From assembly GCF_000373625.1 (NCBI RefSeq), contig NZ_KB891987.1, positions 983,081-1,047,080 of the forward strand: DNA of 64,000 nucleotides. The letters are read 5' to 3'. Numbering within the stretch: the stretch's first letter is position 1; the number at the start of each line of letters is the position of its first letter. This DNA comes from Streptomyces sp. LaPpAH-108. GTDB lineage: Bacteria; Actinomycetota; Actinomycetes; Streptomycetales; Streptomycetaceae. The notes under the pieces are model-generated. The model did no database searches and was not told the DNA's origin. It saw nothing but the letters and a program-made list of their open reading frames with translations. Positions 45,673-53,900 of the stretch are shown here, in pieces. A program made the position numbers and the translations under genes.

Positions 45673-46524
45673 ATGACTGCGAAGACGTACCAGCTCAGCC
45701 TAACCACACAGGGGCCAACCTATCCGCCCAGCGAGGTCATGAACGCGGACGGCGACTTCGTCGTCATCGGCAGGGTCAACCGGCCCGGTCCCGACGACTC
45801 GGTCTGCTCCGAGTGGGGGTCAGCGATCGTCTCTCCCGCGAGCCTACTTCCGCAGCATGGCCAGAATGTTCCGTACCAGGTCGTGCGGGAGTTGCCGACC
45901 GAACTTTCTCCGGCAGACAGGGACATGGTCCTGTACACGCTGCCTCTGCCGCTGCCCTGCAACAACTACCCGATGTTGTTCGCTCCTGACCAGTGCCCGC
46001 AGGCCCACTCGGTGCAACGACCCAGCTATCCCTTCCACGAAGTGCCGATTCCCGACCTGCGTCCTGAGGACGGTCGCCGGGTCACGGAGCCCGTCACACT
46101 GGGGCAGTGGGTGCAGGCGCAGGGATGGCTCGAGGTCGCCACGGTGAACGGCGGACACGATGTGGAGTTCTGCTTCGAGTTCTCCGGTCTCATCCCCAAC
46201 AGTATGTACACCGTGATGTCCCTGCGGGAGCACGACCTGGCCCCAGTTCCTGCCGGCCCCTTCAGGCCGGGACCGCTCGGCATCCCTAACGTGTTCATGG
46301 CCGACTCGGCTGGTAAGGGGAGCTACCAGGCGGTCCTGCCGAACCCGTTCCCGGCTCCTGGCGCTCCAGGCCCGCGACGAATCGTGAATATTGTTCTGCT
46401 CTGGATGAGTTATCAGCAGAACTACGGCGGGGCCATCGGATTCTTTGGCCTTGGCGGCGACATCCATGCGCAGCTCAAGCTTCAGAACGCAAGCTTTCAG
46501 GAGTTTGTCACCACCGCGCGCTAA
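45673..46524 (+). CDS. Unassigned protein, probably beta-rich
   Basis: A 283-residue protein I do not recognise. It has no signal peptide or membrane helix. The N-terminal half is rich in proline and acidic residues (PADRDMVLYTLPLPLPCNNY); the C-terminal half has alternating hydrophobic strands (VEFCFEFSGLIPNSMYTVMS and GGAIGFFGLGGDIHAQLKLQ), like a beta sandwich. It lies four bases after the unassigned 207-residue gene and 77 before the reductase gene, so the pair may form one functional unit. It might be an unusual enzyme, binding protein or resistance factor of the pathway. Confidence 0.75.
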   Translation: MTAKTYQLSLTTQGPTYPPSEVMNADGDFVVIGRVNRPGPDDSVCSEWGSAIVSPASLLPQHGQNVPYQVVRELPTELSPADRDMVLYTLPLPLPCNNYPMLFAPDQCPQAHSVQRPSYPFHEVPIPDLRPEDGRRVTEPVTLGQWVQAQGWLEVATVNGGHDVEFCFEFSGLIPNSMYTVMSLREHDLAPVPAGPFRPGPLGIPNVFMADSAGKGSYQAVLPNPFPAPGAPGPRRIVNIVLLWMSYQQNYGGAIGFFGLGGDIHAQLKLQNASFQEFVTTAR

Positions 46525-46601
46525 TCCGTCGCGCACAGGGGTGCCCTGGATCACCGTACCCCCAAAGAACCTAGCACCCACCAGGAAGGACAAGTTGCTT
46601 C

Positions 46602-47621
46602 ATGGCATCTGAAACGACCAGCGCGGGGCGACTCATCGGCCCGGGCCGCAGGCTCGGAGCCGATGGTCCGGTCGTCGGGCTGATGGGGCTCGGCTGCATG
46701 GGAATGAGCGGCGATTTCTACGGTCCTGCCGACGATGCGCAGTCGGTGCGAGTGATCCACGCGGCGCTCGACGCTGGGGTCACCCTCCTCGATACCGCGG
46801 ACATGTACGGCAGCGGTCGCAATGAGGAGTTGGTCGGCCGAGCCTTGCGCGGCCGTCGTAATGACGCCTTTATCGCCACCAAGTTCGGCATCCGGCGGGC
46901 GGACGGCCGCCGCTGGAACGACAGCAGCCCGGTCTATGCCCGCGCAGCCTGCGAGGCGTCCCTGCGGCGCCTCGGAGTGGAGACGATCGACCTTTACTAC
47001 GTGCACCGCCTCGACGCGGTGACCCCGGTCGAGGAGACTGTCGGCGAGCTGGCCCAGCTCGTACGGGAGGGGAAGGTGCGCCACATCGGGCTTAGCGAGG
47101 TCAGCGCGCAGCAACTGCGTCGCGCCCAGGCCGTCCACCCGATCGCCGCCGTTCAAAGCGAATTCTCGCTGTGGACCCGTAACGTCGTCGACGACGGGGT
47201 GCTCGCCGCCTGTCGGGCGTTGGGTATCGCACTCGTTGCTTACTCACCACTTGGTCGTGGATTTCTCACCGGTACGGTCCGCAGCACTGCCACTTTGGAC
47301 GAGGGCGACTTCCGGCTTGCCAATCCGCGCTTCGCCAAGGGCGAACTGGAGGCTAATCTCACGTTGCTGCCCGTGCTGGAGGAAGTGGCCGACGATCACG
47401 GCGTCTCAGCGGCCCAGGTTGCTCTGGCGTGGGTACTTGCCCAGGGAGACGACATCGTACCGATTCCCGGCACCCGTCGGCCGACGTACCTGGAGCAGAA
47501 CCTTGCGGCCGCACGCGTCGAACTTACGGCGGACGATCTGGCGGCCCTCGACCAGGCTTTCACCCCGGACGCCGTGTCGGGTGAGCGCTACCCCGCGTCG
47601 ATCATGCCGGTCACCCGGTGA
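46602..47621 (+). CDS. Aldo/keto reductase (cluster, right half)
   Basis: A 339-residue NADPH-dependent reductase. The tetrad is visible in [11 protein letters not shown] (Asp, Tyr), [10 protein letters not shown] (Lys) and LYYVHRLD (His); the cofactor site is [16 protein letters not shown]. It belongs to the YajO/AKR13-like group and is not closely similar to the reductase at the left end of the cluster. It may reduce a carbonyl of the polyketide or butenolide-like intermediate. It is followed 46 bases later by the CMD gene. Confidence 0.88.
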   Translation: MASETTSAGRLIGPGRRLGADGPVVGLMGLGCMGMSGDFYGPADDAQSVRVIHAALDAGVTLLDTADMYGSGRNEELVGRALRGRRNDAFIATKFGIRRADGRRWNDSSPVYARAACEASLRRLGVETIDLYYVHRLDAVTPVEETVGELAQLVREGKVRHIGLSEVSAQQLRRAQAVHPIAAVQSEFSLWTRNVVDDGVLAACRALGIALVAYSPLGRGFLTGTVRSTATLDEGDFRLANPRFAKGELEANLTLLPVLEEVADDHGVSAAQVALAWVLAQGDDIVPIPGTRRPTYLEQNLAAARVELTADDLAALDQAFTPDAVSGERYPASIMPVTR

Positions 47622-47667
47622 CGCAGCGTGGCGGAGAAAAATCTCAAGTACAGGATAGAGGAAGAAG

Positions 47668-48087
47668 ATGATCACGCCCGTCGGCTGTCAGGAGGTGCTG
47701 TCCGGCGCCAGCACCGACTTGCCGTGTATCAGCGATCGTGAGCAGCACGGTGCTGAAGTCATGCGATCCCTGGGGATCGATCCCGAAACCGTTGTCCAGA
47801 GTGTCGCCTCGCTCGACGAGCGGTTTGGCCACACCATCGTGGAGTACGTCTTCGGCGAGATCGTCGGACGCCCGGAACTTGACCTGCGCACACGCCAGTT
47901 GGCGACACTCGCAGTGTTGGTCGCGCTTGGTGACTGCGAGCCGCAACTGGAACTGCATCTGCGCGCGACACTGCGGGCCGGTGCCACCCGGACCGAGATC
48001 ATCGCGCTGCTAACGCACGTCGCAGCCTATGCGGGTGTGCCGCGCGTGATGAACGCGCTGAACATTGCCAAGCGTGTGCTGCCGTAA
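47668..48087 (+). CDS. Carboxymuconolactone decarboxylase (CMD)-family protein
   Basis: A 139-residue protein of the CMD/AhpD-like fold. LDLRTRQLATLAVLVALGDC followed by LHLRATLRAGATRTEI and VAAYAGVPRVMNALN is the gamma-carboxymuconolactone decarboxylase pattern; the AhpD CxxC is absent, so a peroxidase role is unlikely. The ATG has GAGGAAG close upstream. With the enol-lactonase-like hydrolase and tautomerase it recalls the chemistry of the beta-ketoadipate route, here probably reused on a cluster intermediate. It is the last gene of the plus-strand operon. Confidence 0.85.
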   Translation: MITPVGCQEVLSGASTDLPCISDREQHGAEVMRSLGIDPETVVQSVASLDERFGHTIVEYVFGEIVGRPELDLRTRQLATLAVLVALGDCEPQLELHLRATLRAGATRTEIIALLTHVAAYAGVPRVMNALNIAKRVLP

Positions 48088-48131
48088 GCCGCTGCTGAGG
48101 TGGTCGGCGGCAGCACACGCTGACGGTTACT

Positions 48132-48803
48132 TCAACGGCACATCATGTCGGGGCCGGATTCGGCCCCGACATGATGCTGTGTAGCGCGGGAAACCGACTG
48201 GCCGGACTGCGTGAGTCCCCCGTAGAGCCGCTGCACCGCCTCCAGGCGTGACCGAGCATTGAGCTTCTTGAATGCGTTGTGCAGGTGCCGCTTCACGGTG
48301 TCCTCGGCGATCGCGAGCTTCCGGCTGATTTGGCGATTGCTGAGGGCTTGGGCGACGAACCCCATGATCTCGGCCTCGCGGGGGGTGAGACCCGCGAGCG
48401 GTACCGCTACGCTCGCGCGTTCCTGCGCTTCCCCCCGCAGGGCGCTGATCAGAACGCTGTACGTGGTTTCCTTTGACAGGCACCGGTATACGCCCGCGCG
48501 GGCGAGTGCCCTCAGGAACGAAAGTTCCACGCAGCGAGTCATGGCGATGATGCGGGTGCTCGGACTCGAGTCCCGCATCCTCATCACCAGCCGCACCGTC
48601 TCGGTTCCGGGTCGCTCCACGTCCAACAGCACCACATCGGGCCGACGGTGATCGACGAGTTCCACGGCGGCTTCTCCGTCCGGCACCTGGCCGATAGCCA
48701 CCAGGTCTTCCTCATGGGCCAGCAGGGTGCACAGTGCACCCCGCAGCAGCGCGTGCCCGCCCACGGCGATGAATCTGATCTTTGTGTTCGCCCCGGAATC
48801 CAT
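48132..48803 (-). CDS. NarL-type regulator with degenerate receiver
   Basis: A 223-residue regulator with a C-terminal LuxR-type helix-turn-helix (LTPREAEIMGFVAQALSNRQ, then RKLAIAEDTVKRHLHNAF). The receiver keeps the phospho-acceptor position (VVLLDVERPG) and the conserved lysine (CLSKETTYS), but the acidic pair that binds magnesium is lost (FIAVGGHALL instead of VVDDH). It is therefore probably not phosphorylated normally. The start is ATG 48803 after AGGGGGG; a GTG at 48824 is less likely. It is divergent from the PKS gene and a good candidate to control it. A strong terminator lies inside its 3' coding end. Confidence 0.87.
   Translation of the reverse strand: MDSGANTKIRFIAVGGHALLRGALCTLLAHEEDLVAIGQVPDGEAAVELVDHRRPDVVLLDVERPGTETVRLVMRMRDSSPSTRIIAMTRCVELSFLRALARAGVYRCLSKETTYSVLISALRGEAQERASVAVPLAGLTPREAEIMGFVAQALSNRQISRKLAIAEDTVKRHLHNAFKKLNARSRLEAVQRLYGGLTQSGQSVSRATQHHVGAESGPDMMCR
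48141..48176 (+). terminator. Terminator stem embedded in the end of the NarL-type regulator gene
   Basis: A perfect 16-base stem (48141-48156 with 48161-48176) closes on a GATT loop. It can end the plus-strand operon after the CMD gene. It lies inside the last codons of the convergent regulator gene, whose C-terminal residues (around HHVGAESGPDMM) it encodes. Confidence 0.75.
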
Positions 48804-49115
48804 ACGGTCATCCCCCCTGGCCACGCCCTCTCAGAGCCTAAACTCTGACTCATATGTGGATTGCGGTTCAAGAATAATCACGAGTGCATGTTGGCCCACA
48901 AGGCGGCATGGGAGCCGTGCAGTCGCCCCGAGAAGCCCTGCTTGATCCCGACTTATCCGGTGGTCTTGATCGCGGCATGGGGCATCCATTGCCAACACTT
49001 AGTCAAAATCTGATACACGCTTGATCATTTTGGACTGCACGCTAAGCGTGACTGGGAGCACAAAACTGATCCCAGATTCATTTTTGAACTCCATCTGGAT
49101 CAGGGGGAAGCTGGG
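48804..49115. promoter_or_regulatory. Divergent promoter region of regulator and PKS genes
   Basis: About 310 AT-richer bases separate the NarL-type regulator (minus) and PKS (plus). A perfect 13-base palindrome CACGCT-A-AGCGTG at 49038-49050 lies 66 bases before the PKS start. TTGATC at 49021-49026 is about 16 bases upstream of TAAGCG inside the palindrome, a weak promoter-like pair. AATCTGAT at 49007-49014 reappears in an inverted repeat after the TetR gene. No other gene is visible. Confidence 0.5.
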
Positions 49116-52100
49116 ATGAACGGTTCGGTCTGCGTACAGGACACCGCAGTGGCGGTGGTGGGCATGGGATGCCGGTTCGCCGGTGTGGCGGGCGTCGAGG
49201 AGTTTTGGGCCTCGCTCACGAGCGGGACCGATGCGGTCACTGAGATTCCCGCGGACCGGTTCGACATCACGCCGTACTACGCTCCTGAGCCGGGCGTCCC
49301 TGGTCGAACGGTTTCCCGGCATGGTGGCTTTCTTGACGATGTGTTCCGGTTTGATGCGGCCTTCTTTGGGATCGCGCCTGTTGAGGCGCGAGGAATGGAT
49401 CCGCAGCAGCGGGTCCTGCTGGAGATCGTGTGGGAGGCGCTCGAGGCGGCGCATATCCTGCCGTCCGGTCTGGCGGGCAGCCGGACCGGTGTCTTCATTG
49501 GCCAGGCGACCGCAGAGTATGGGGAGAACGGGCCGTCGGCTCTTGAGCGCGACGTCCGCTCAGTGGCCGGCAGTCGGCTGCGCGCGGTGACGGCGGGGCG
49601 GGTGTCATACGCGCTCGACCTGCGTGGCCCCAGCGTTGTCCTTGACACCGCCTGCTCTTCGTCGCTGGTCGCCGTACACGCCGCACGGCAGAGCCTGCTG
49701 TGTGGGGAAAGCGACCTCGCCATCGCGGGCGGCGTGAACGTCATCCTCTCCCCCTACGACGCCATCGCCTACTCGCAGGGTGCGATGCTCTCTCCCAGCG
49801 GACGGTGCCGCTTCGGTTCTGCGGACGCCGACGGCTTCGTACGTAGCGAGGGCGTCGGCGTCGTAGTCCTGCAGCGGTTGTCCGACGCACTGCGTCAGGG
49901 CAACCCTGTGCTCGCCCTGCTGGCGGGTAGCGCGGTCACCAATGATGGTCGGGGTAGTGGTCTGCTCCTGAAGCCCTCGGTGGACGGACAGGTTCAGATG
50001 CTCCGAGAGGCATGCCGCAGTGCGCACATCACCCCTGGCCGACTCGACTATGTGGAGGCGCACGGCACGGGAACGCCTGTTGGAGACGGTGTCGAGCTGA
50101 AGGCATTGGCTGCCGCCGTCGCTCAGGAGCGGAGCCCGGACCGGCCCCTGCTTATCGGGTCAGTCAAGACCAACATCGGTCACGCGGAGGCTGCTGCTGG
50201 CATTGCAGGCTTGATCAAGTCGGTTCTCATTGTCCGCCACGGAGTGGTCCCCGCCTCCCTTCACCAGAGCGAGCCTCACCCGTTGCTTAGGAACGGGGCG
50301 CTGCCCCTGGAGTTGGTGCGGGAGAATCGTCTTTTGCCGCGAAGCGGTGACCGAGCATTCGTGGGCGTGAGCTGCTTCGGGTTGTCCGGGACCAATGCGC
50401 ACGTCGTAGTGGCCGAGTATGTTCCCGAAGAGGCCCGGATCGCTGATGGCAGCCCGCCGGACCGGGGCAACGGCAGCCACATTGCCGTCCTGAAGACCGC
50501 CACCGCGCAGACCAGTGCAGCGCTGCCCTCCAACGACCCGACCGATGGACCTCATCTGCTGATAATCAGCGCAAAGTCTCGTGCAGCTCTGCTCCGGCTC
50601 GCTGGCGCCTATGCCGAGTACCTCTCTCCGGGCGGCGCGGGCCGCGACAGCGGTTTGCGAGATCTGTGCGCCACCATGGCGTTGCGCCGTGAGGCGCACC
50701 CGTACCGGCTATGGGTCGTGGGTGACGACCACGACGACCTGGCCGACAAGTTGCGGGCGTTGACGGAGGGGCGCCCTGTCGCTCAGGGTGGCATTGGAGA
50801 GGCTTGTTTCGGGGCACCGCGTCGGGCGGTCTTTGTCTTTCCTGGGCAGGGTTCGCAGTGGGTAGGCATGGGGCGTGGACTCTATGAGCGCTCCACGGCG
50901 TTCCGTGCCGCACTGGACGCATGCGACGGTGCATTGAGGGCCGAACTCGGTTGGTCTGTTGTGGAGTTCCTGCACACCGTGGAAACAGAGTTCCCCTCCG
51001 ATGTGGAGCGCGTGCAGCCCGCCCTGTGGGCCGTGCAGGTGGCCCTGGCTGCAGCCTGGCGCGAGCGCGGGATCGATCCCGACGTCTGTATGGGGCACAG
51101 TATGGGCGAGGTGGCAGCAGCCCACGTGGCGGGAGCTCTCTCGCTCGCGGATGCTGCGGCGGTGATCACTCGCCGAAGCAGGCTGATGCTGCGCACTGCG
51201 GGCCGGGGTGCCATGCTGGCTACCGAGCTCTCCGGAGATGACGCTAGACGCCTCGTTGCGCAGTATGGCGATGCTGTCTGCGTAGCGGCGGAGAACGCCC
51301 CGACCTCGACGGTCCTTGCGGGTACCTCGACCGTCCTGGCCTGCATCGCCCAGGAACTCCGTGAGCGTGCCGTTCTGTGCCGCCCGGTAAAGGTCAACGT
51401 CGCCTCACACTCGCCGTTCATGGACGAGTTGCGCGACGATCTGCTTGCCCAGCTCGCTGGCCTCTCTCCAAGAGCCGTCACCATCCCGCTGATCTCCACA
51501 GTGAAGGGCGCCGCAGTGTCGGGCCCGGAACTCGACGCGCCCTACTGGGCGGACAATCTGCGCCAACCGGTGCTGTTCACCGGCACGGTCGACGCCCTTG
51601 CCCGGGAACAAGGCAGCGTGTTTGTCGAGGTCAGTCCACATCCGGTGCTCGTGACGGGTATCGAGGAGACGCTGACTGCGGTGGACGGTAGCGCTGCAGT
51701 CTCCTCACTGCGCCGGCACTGGCCGGAGGAGGAGGAACTAGCTTGTGCGGTGGGGCGGTTCTTCGCGGCAGGCGGCGTCGTGCATTGGGACCGTTGGTAC
51801 CGTGGCGAGCACCGGCTTGTACCTCTGCCCACTTACCCCTGGGACGGCACCGACTTCCGCCACGTTCCTGCGCGGCTGACTCCAGCACTCCGTGCCCCGG
51901 GCCGGGTCAGCGAGGTCCCGTTCTCTGAACTAGGTATATCCGACTGGGGTGGAGGAGTGCGTCTGGGGGGCATGACTCCGGTTCCGCCGGTCGTGTACGC
52001 AGCCATGCTGCTCCGCTTCGCTGAAGAGGCCGCACCAGGACAAATGTTCGCCCTGAGTGACGTCTTGTTCGGTGATCGGGTGGTCGATCTCGCTGACGCC

Positions 52101-53159
52101 GACGACCTAATGCTGCGTATGACGGCGTTCAACACCGACGCGGATGGCACACAGGCTGTGACTATGACCGCCTACAACAACCGTACCGAGGAAGAGATAC
52201 GGTGCCTGACCGCGCGGCTGGAGCAGGTCGACAGCGGCTGTGCGCTCATGGCTCCTCTCGCTGTGGACCGCGCGCTCGCACGCTGCCGACAGTACGTCTC
52301 GAAGGCGGCATTCCGTGCGGGTGCCATCCGGCTGGGCGTCGAGATCAGCCAAGCGTTCGAGGCGGTGGAGCAGCTCTGGCGATGCGACGGTGAGGCGGTA
52401 GCCCGGATGCAAGCTCCCAAGGTGTCACTGACCGCCGCGTGGGAGAGCGCGCTGCAGCCACTGCTGGCGGCCAGGCCCGTAGGCCGGGGGTTGCCAAGCG
52501 GCGACATCTATGTGCCCCTGGGCTTTGGGCGCGTGGAGTTGTACGCCGACCTGCCCGATGAGTTCTGGACGGTATGCTCACTCGCCCCTATTCCCGGCAC
52601 GGATCAGGCGCGGGGCGAGGCCACTGTGCTTTCCCGGGATGGGGCCGTGCTGGCCCGGTTCTCGGGTATCCGCCTCAGACGGTACTTTCCGCACCTGGTC
52701 GACGCTGCCATCACGAGTCCTGCAGTGATGCCCGTTCGCTCATGGTTGGGCCATGCCGTGCAGGGCGTCAAACGCATCGCGCGACCGGGGAGGTTGACGG
52801 CACAGCCGAATCTGCCGTCTGTGACCGGCCCGCAGGCGGCAGCCGCGGTCCGAAGGTTGTCAGCTGCAGAGGGCGTTTCGCCGCAACGCGGCCGTAAAAG
52901 CGTGGACACACGGAACGAACAGGCGGGAGGGGTCGGGCACGGCGCGCTGTGCACACGAGCGGCGGCGCTGCTCGGAATGGAGGCCACCCAACTCGACGGA
53001 AGGCGGACTTTGCGTGACTGGGGGCTTGACTCCTTGATGGCAGTGCGGTTGTCACAGCAGCTGCGCCGCGAATGCGGCATCGAGATCTCCGCGGGACGGC
53101 TGCTCGGGAACGACACACTCGACGCGTTGGAGGCAAGCCTGGCGCTCAACGCCCTGTAG
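49116..53159 (+). CDS. Iterative-type I polyketide synthase, KS-AT-(degenerate DH/TH)-ACP
   Basis: A 1347-residue single-module PKS. The KS (about residues 10-430) has the active Cys180 in LDTACSSS and histidines in EAHGTGTPVGD and KTNIGHAEAAAG. The AT (about 570-870) has FVFPGQGSQWVGMG and GHSMGEV; the specificity tetrad reads VASH, neither the malonyl HAFH nor the methylmalonyl YASH form. A DH-like region begins near residue 935, but where DHxVxG with the catalytic His is expected it reads ISDWGGGVRLGG. The ACP serine is in WGLDSLMAVRL (about 1302). There is no KR, ER or TE. The layout and size match bacterial orsellinate-type synthases. The ATG has GGGGGA eight bases upstream. Confidence 0.9.
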   Translation: MNGSVCVQDTAVAVVGMGCRFAGVAGVEEFWASLTSGTDAVTEIPADRFDITPYYAPEPGVPGRTVSRHGGFLDDVFRFDAAFFGIAPVEARGMDPQQRVLLEIVWEALEAAHILPSGLAGSRTGVFIGQATAEYGENGPSALERDVRSVAGSRLRAVTAGRVSYALDLRGPSVVLDTACSSSLVAVHAARQSLLCGESDLAIAGGVNVILSPYDAIAYSQGAMLSPSGRCRFGSADADGFVRSEGVGVVVLQRLSDALRQGNPVLALLAGSAVTNDGRGSGLLLKPSVDGQVQMLREACRSAHITPGRLDYVEAHGTGTPVGDGVELKALAAAVAQERSPDRPLLIGSVKTNIGHAEAAAGIAGLIKSVLIVRHGVVPASLHQSEPHPLLRNGALPLELVRENRLLPRSGDRAFVGVSCFGLSGTNAHVVVAEYVPEEARIADGSPPDRGNGSHIAVLKTATAQTSAALPSNDPTDGPHLLIISAKSRAALLRLAGAYAEYLSPGGAGRDSGLRDLCATMALRREAHPYRLWVVGDDHDDLADKLRALTEGRPVAQGGIGEACFGAPRRAVFVFPGQGSQWVGMGRGLYERSTAFRAALDACDGALRAELGWSVVEFLHTVETEFPSDVERVQPALWAVQVALAAAWRERGIDPDVCMGHSMGEVAAAHVAGALSLADAAAVITRRSRLMLRTAGRGAMLATELSGDDARRLVAQYGDAVCVAAENAPTSTVLAGTSTVLACIAQELRERAVLCRPVKVNVASHSPFMDELRDDLLAQLAGLSPRAVTIPLISTVKGAAVSGPELDAPYWADNLRQPVLFTGTVDALAREQGSVFVEVSPHPVLVTGIEETLTAVDGSAAVSSLRRHWPEEEELACAVGRFFAAGGVVHWDRWYRGEHRLVPLPTYPWDGTDFRHVPARLTPALRAPGRVSEVPFSELGISDWGGGVRLGGMTPVPPVVYAAMLLRFAEEAAPGQMFALSDVLFGDRVVDLADADDLMLRMTAFNTDADGTQAVTMTAYNNRTEEEIRCLTARLEQVDSGCALMAPLAVDRALARCRQYVSKAAFRAGAIRLGVEISQAFEAVEQLWRCDGEAVARMQAPKVSLTAAWESALQPLLAARPVGRGLPSGDIYVPLGFGRVELYADLPDEFWTVCSLAPIPGTDQARGEATVLSRDGAVLARFSGIRLRRYFPHLVDAAITSPAVMPVRSWLGHAVQGVKRIARPGRLTAQPNLPSVTGPQAAAAVRRLSAAEGVSPQRGRKSVDTRNEQAGGVGHGALCTRAAALLGMEATQLDGRRTLRDWGLDSLMAVRLSQQLRRECGIEISAGRLLGNDTLDALEASLALNAL

Positions 53160-53246
53160 ACCGGCAGTCCAGTCGCCCCATTTTAGACGGCAGGATATAC
53201 ATGTACTCTAGTTTCCCCTTCCTGAGGCGAGCACCCGGAGATCCCC

Positions 53247-53900
53247 ATGCCGACGCATCAGCCAGAGACAGCGACGTCACTGAGCCGCCGCGAACGGAAC
53301 AAGCGGAGAATCGAGGAACGTCTCTACTCCAGTGCCCTGGCGCTGTTCGCCAAGCAGGGCTACGACAAGACCACGATCGACGAGATCGCCGAGCACGCCG
53401 ACGTAGCGCGCGGCACGTTCTTCAACTACTTTCAGCGCAAGGAAGACCTGATCAGTGCCTGGGGTGAACGTCGGCGCCACATGCTTGAAGAGGCCATGAG
53501 CGGGAGCGAACCTGTCGAGGGCATGGATGCGGTGAGTCGACTCAGGCGCTGCATGGCTATCCTGGCCGACATGAACGTGGACGAGCGGCACGTGGCCGTA
53601 CCCATGCTCAACGCCTGGGTTAAGGCTGGGCGCCCGCTGTCGGAGACGCCCTATGTCGCACAGATCTTCACCGACATCATCGCGGCCGGGCAAGAAGAGG
53701 GAAGCATGTCCAAGGGCGTGTCTGCCCTCCATGCTGGATACATCTTGCGAGACGTCTACTTCGGTGCTCTGTATCGCTGGGGCGGTGATGCGGGTGCTGA
53801 AGGATCGCCATCGCTCGGCAAGGAACTCCAGTCTGCGCTCACCCTGCTCTTCGAGGGCCTCTCGACGGGAGGGCGGAGCGCAGCGGCTACATCACCCTGA
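53247..53900 (+). CDS. TetR-family regulator
   Basis: A 217-residue repressor-type regulator. The helix-turn-helix is GYDKTTIDEIAEHADVARGT, followed by FFNYFQRKEDLI; the ligand-binding C-terminal domain is divergent. It resembles the general AcrR-like group rather than ScbR/ArpA butyrolactone receptors. The ATG has GGAG six bases upstream. It follows the PKS by 87 bases, so it may be co-transcribed, and could repress the PKS or exporter genes in response to product. It is the last gene of the cluster. Confidence 0.88.
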   Translation: MPTHQPETATSLSRRERNKRRIEERLYSSALALFAKQGYDKTTIDEIAEHADVARGTFFNYFQRKEDLISAWGERRRHMLEEAMSGSEPVEGMDAVSRLRRCMAILADMNVDERHVAVPMLNAWVKAGRPLSETPYVAQIFTDIIAAGQEEGSMSKGVSALHAGYILRDVYFGALYRWGGDAGAEGSPSLGKELQSALTLLFEGLSTGGRSAAATSP

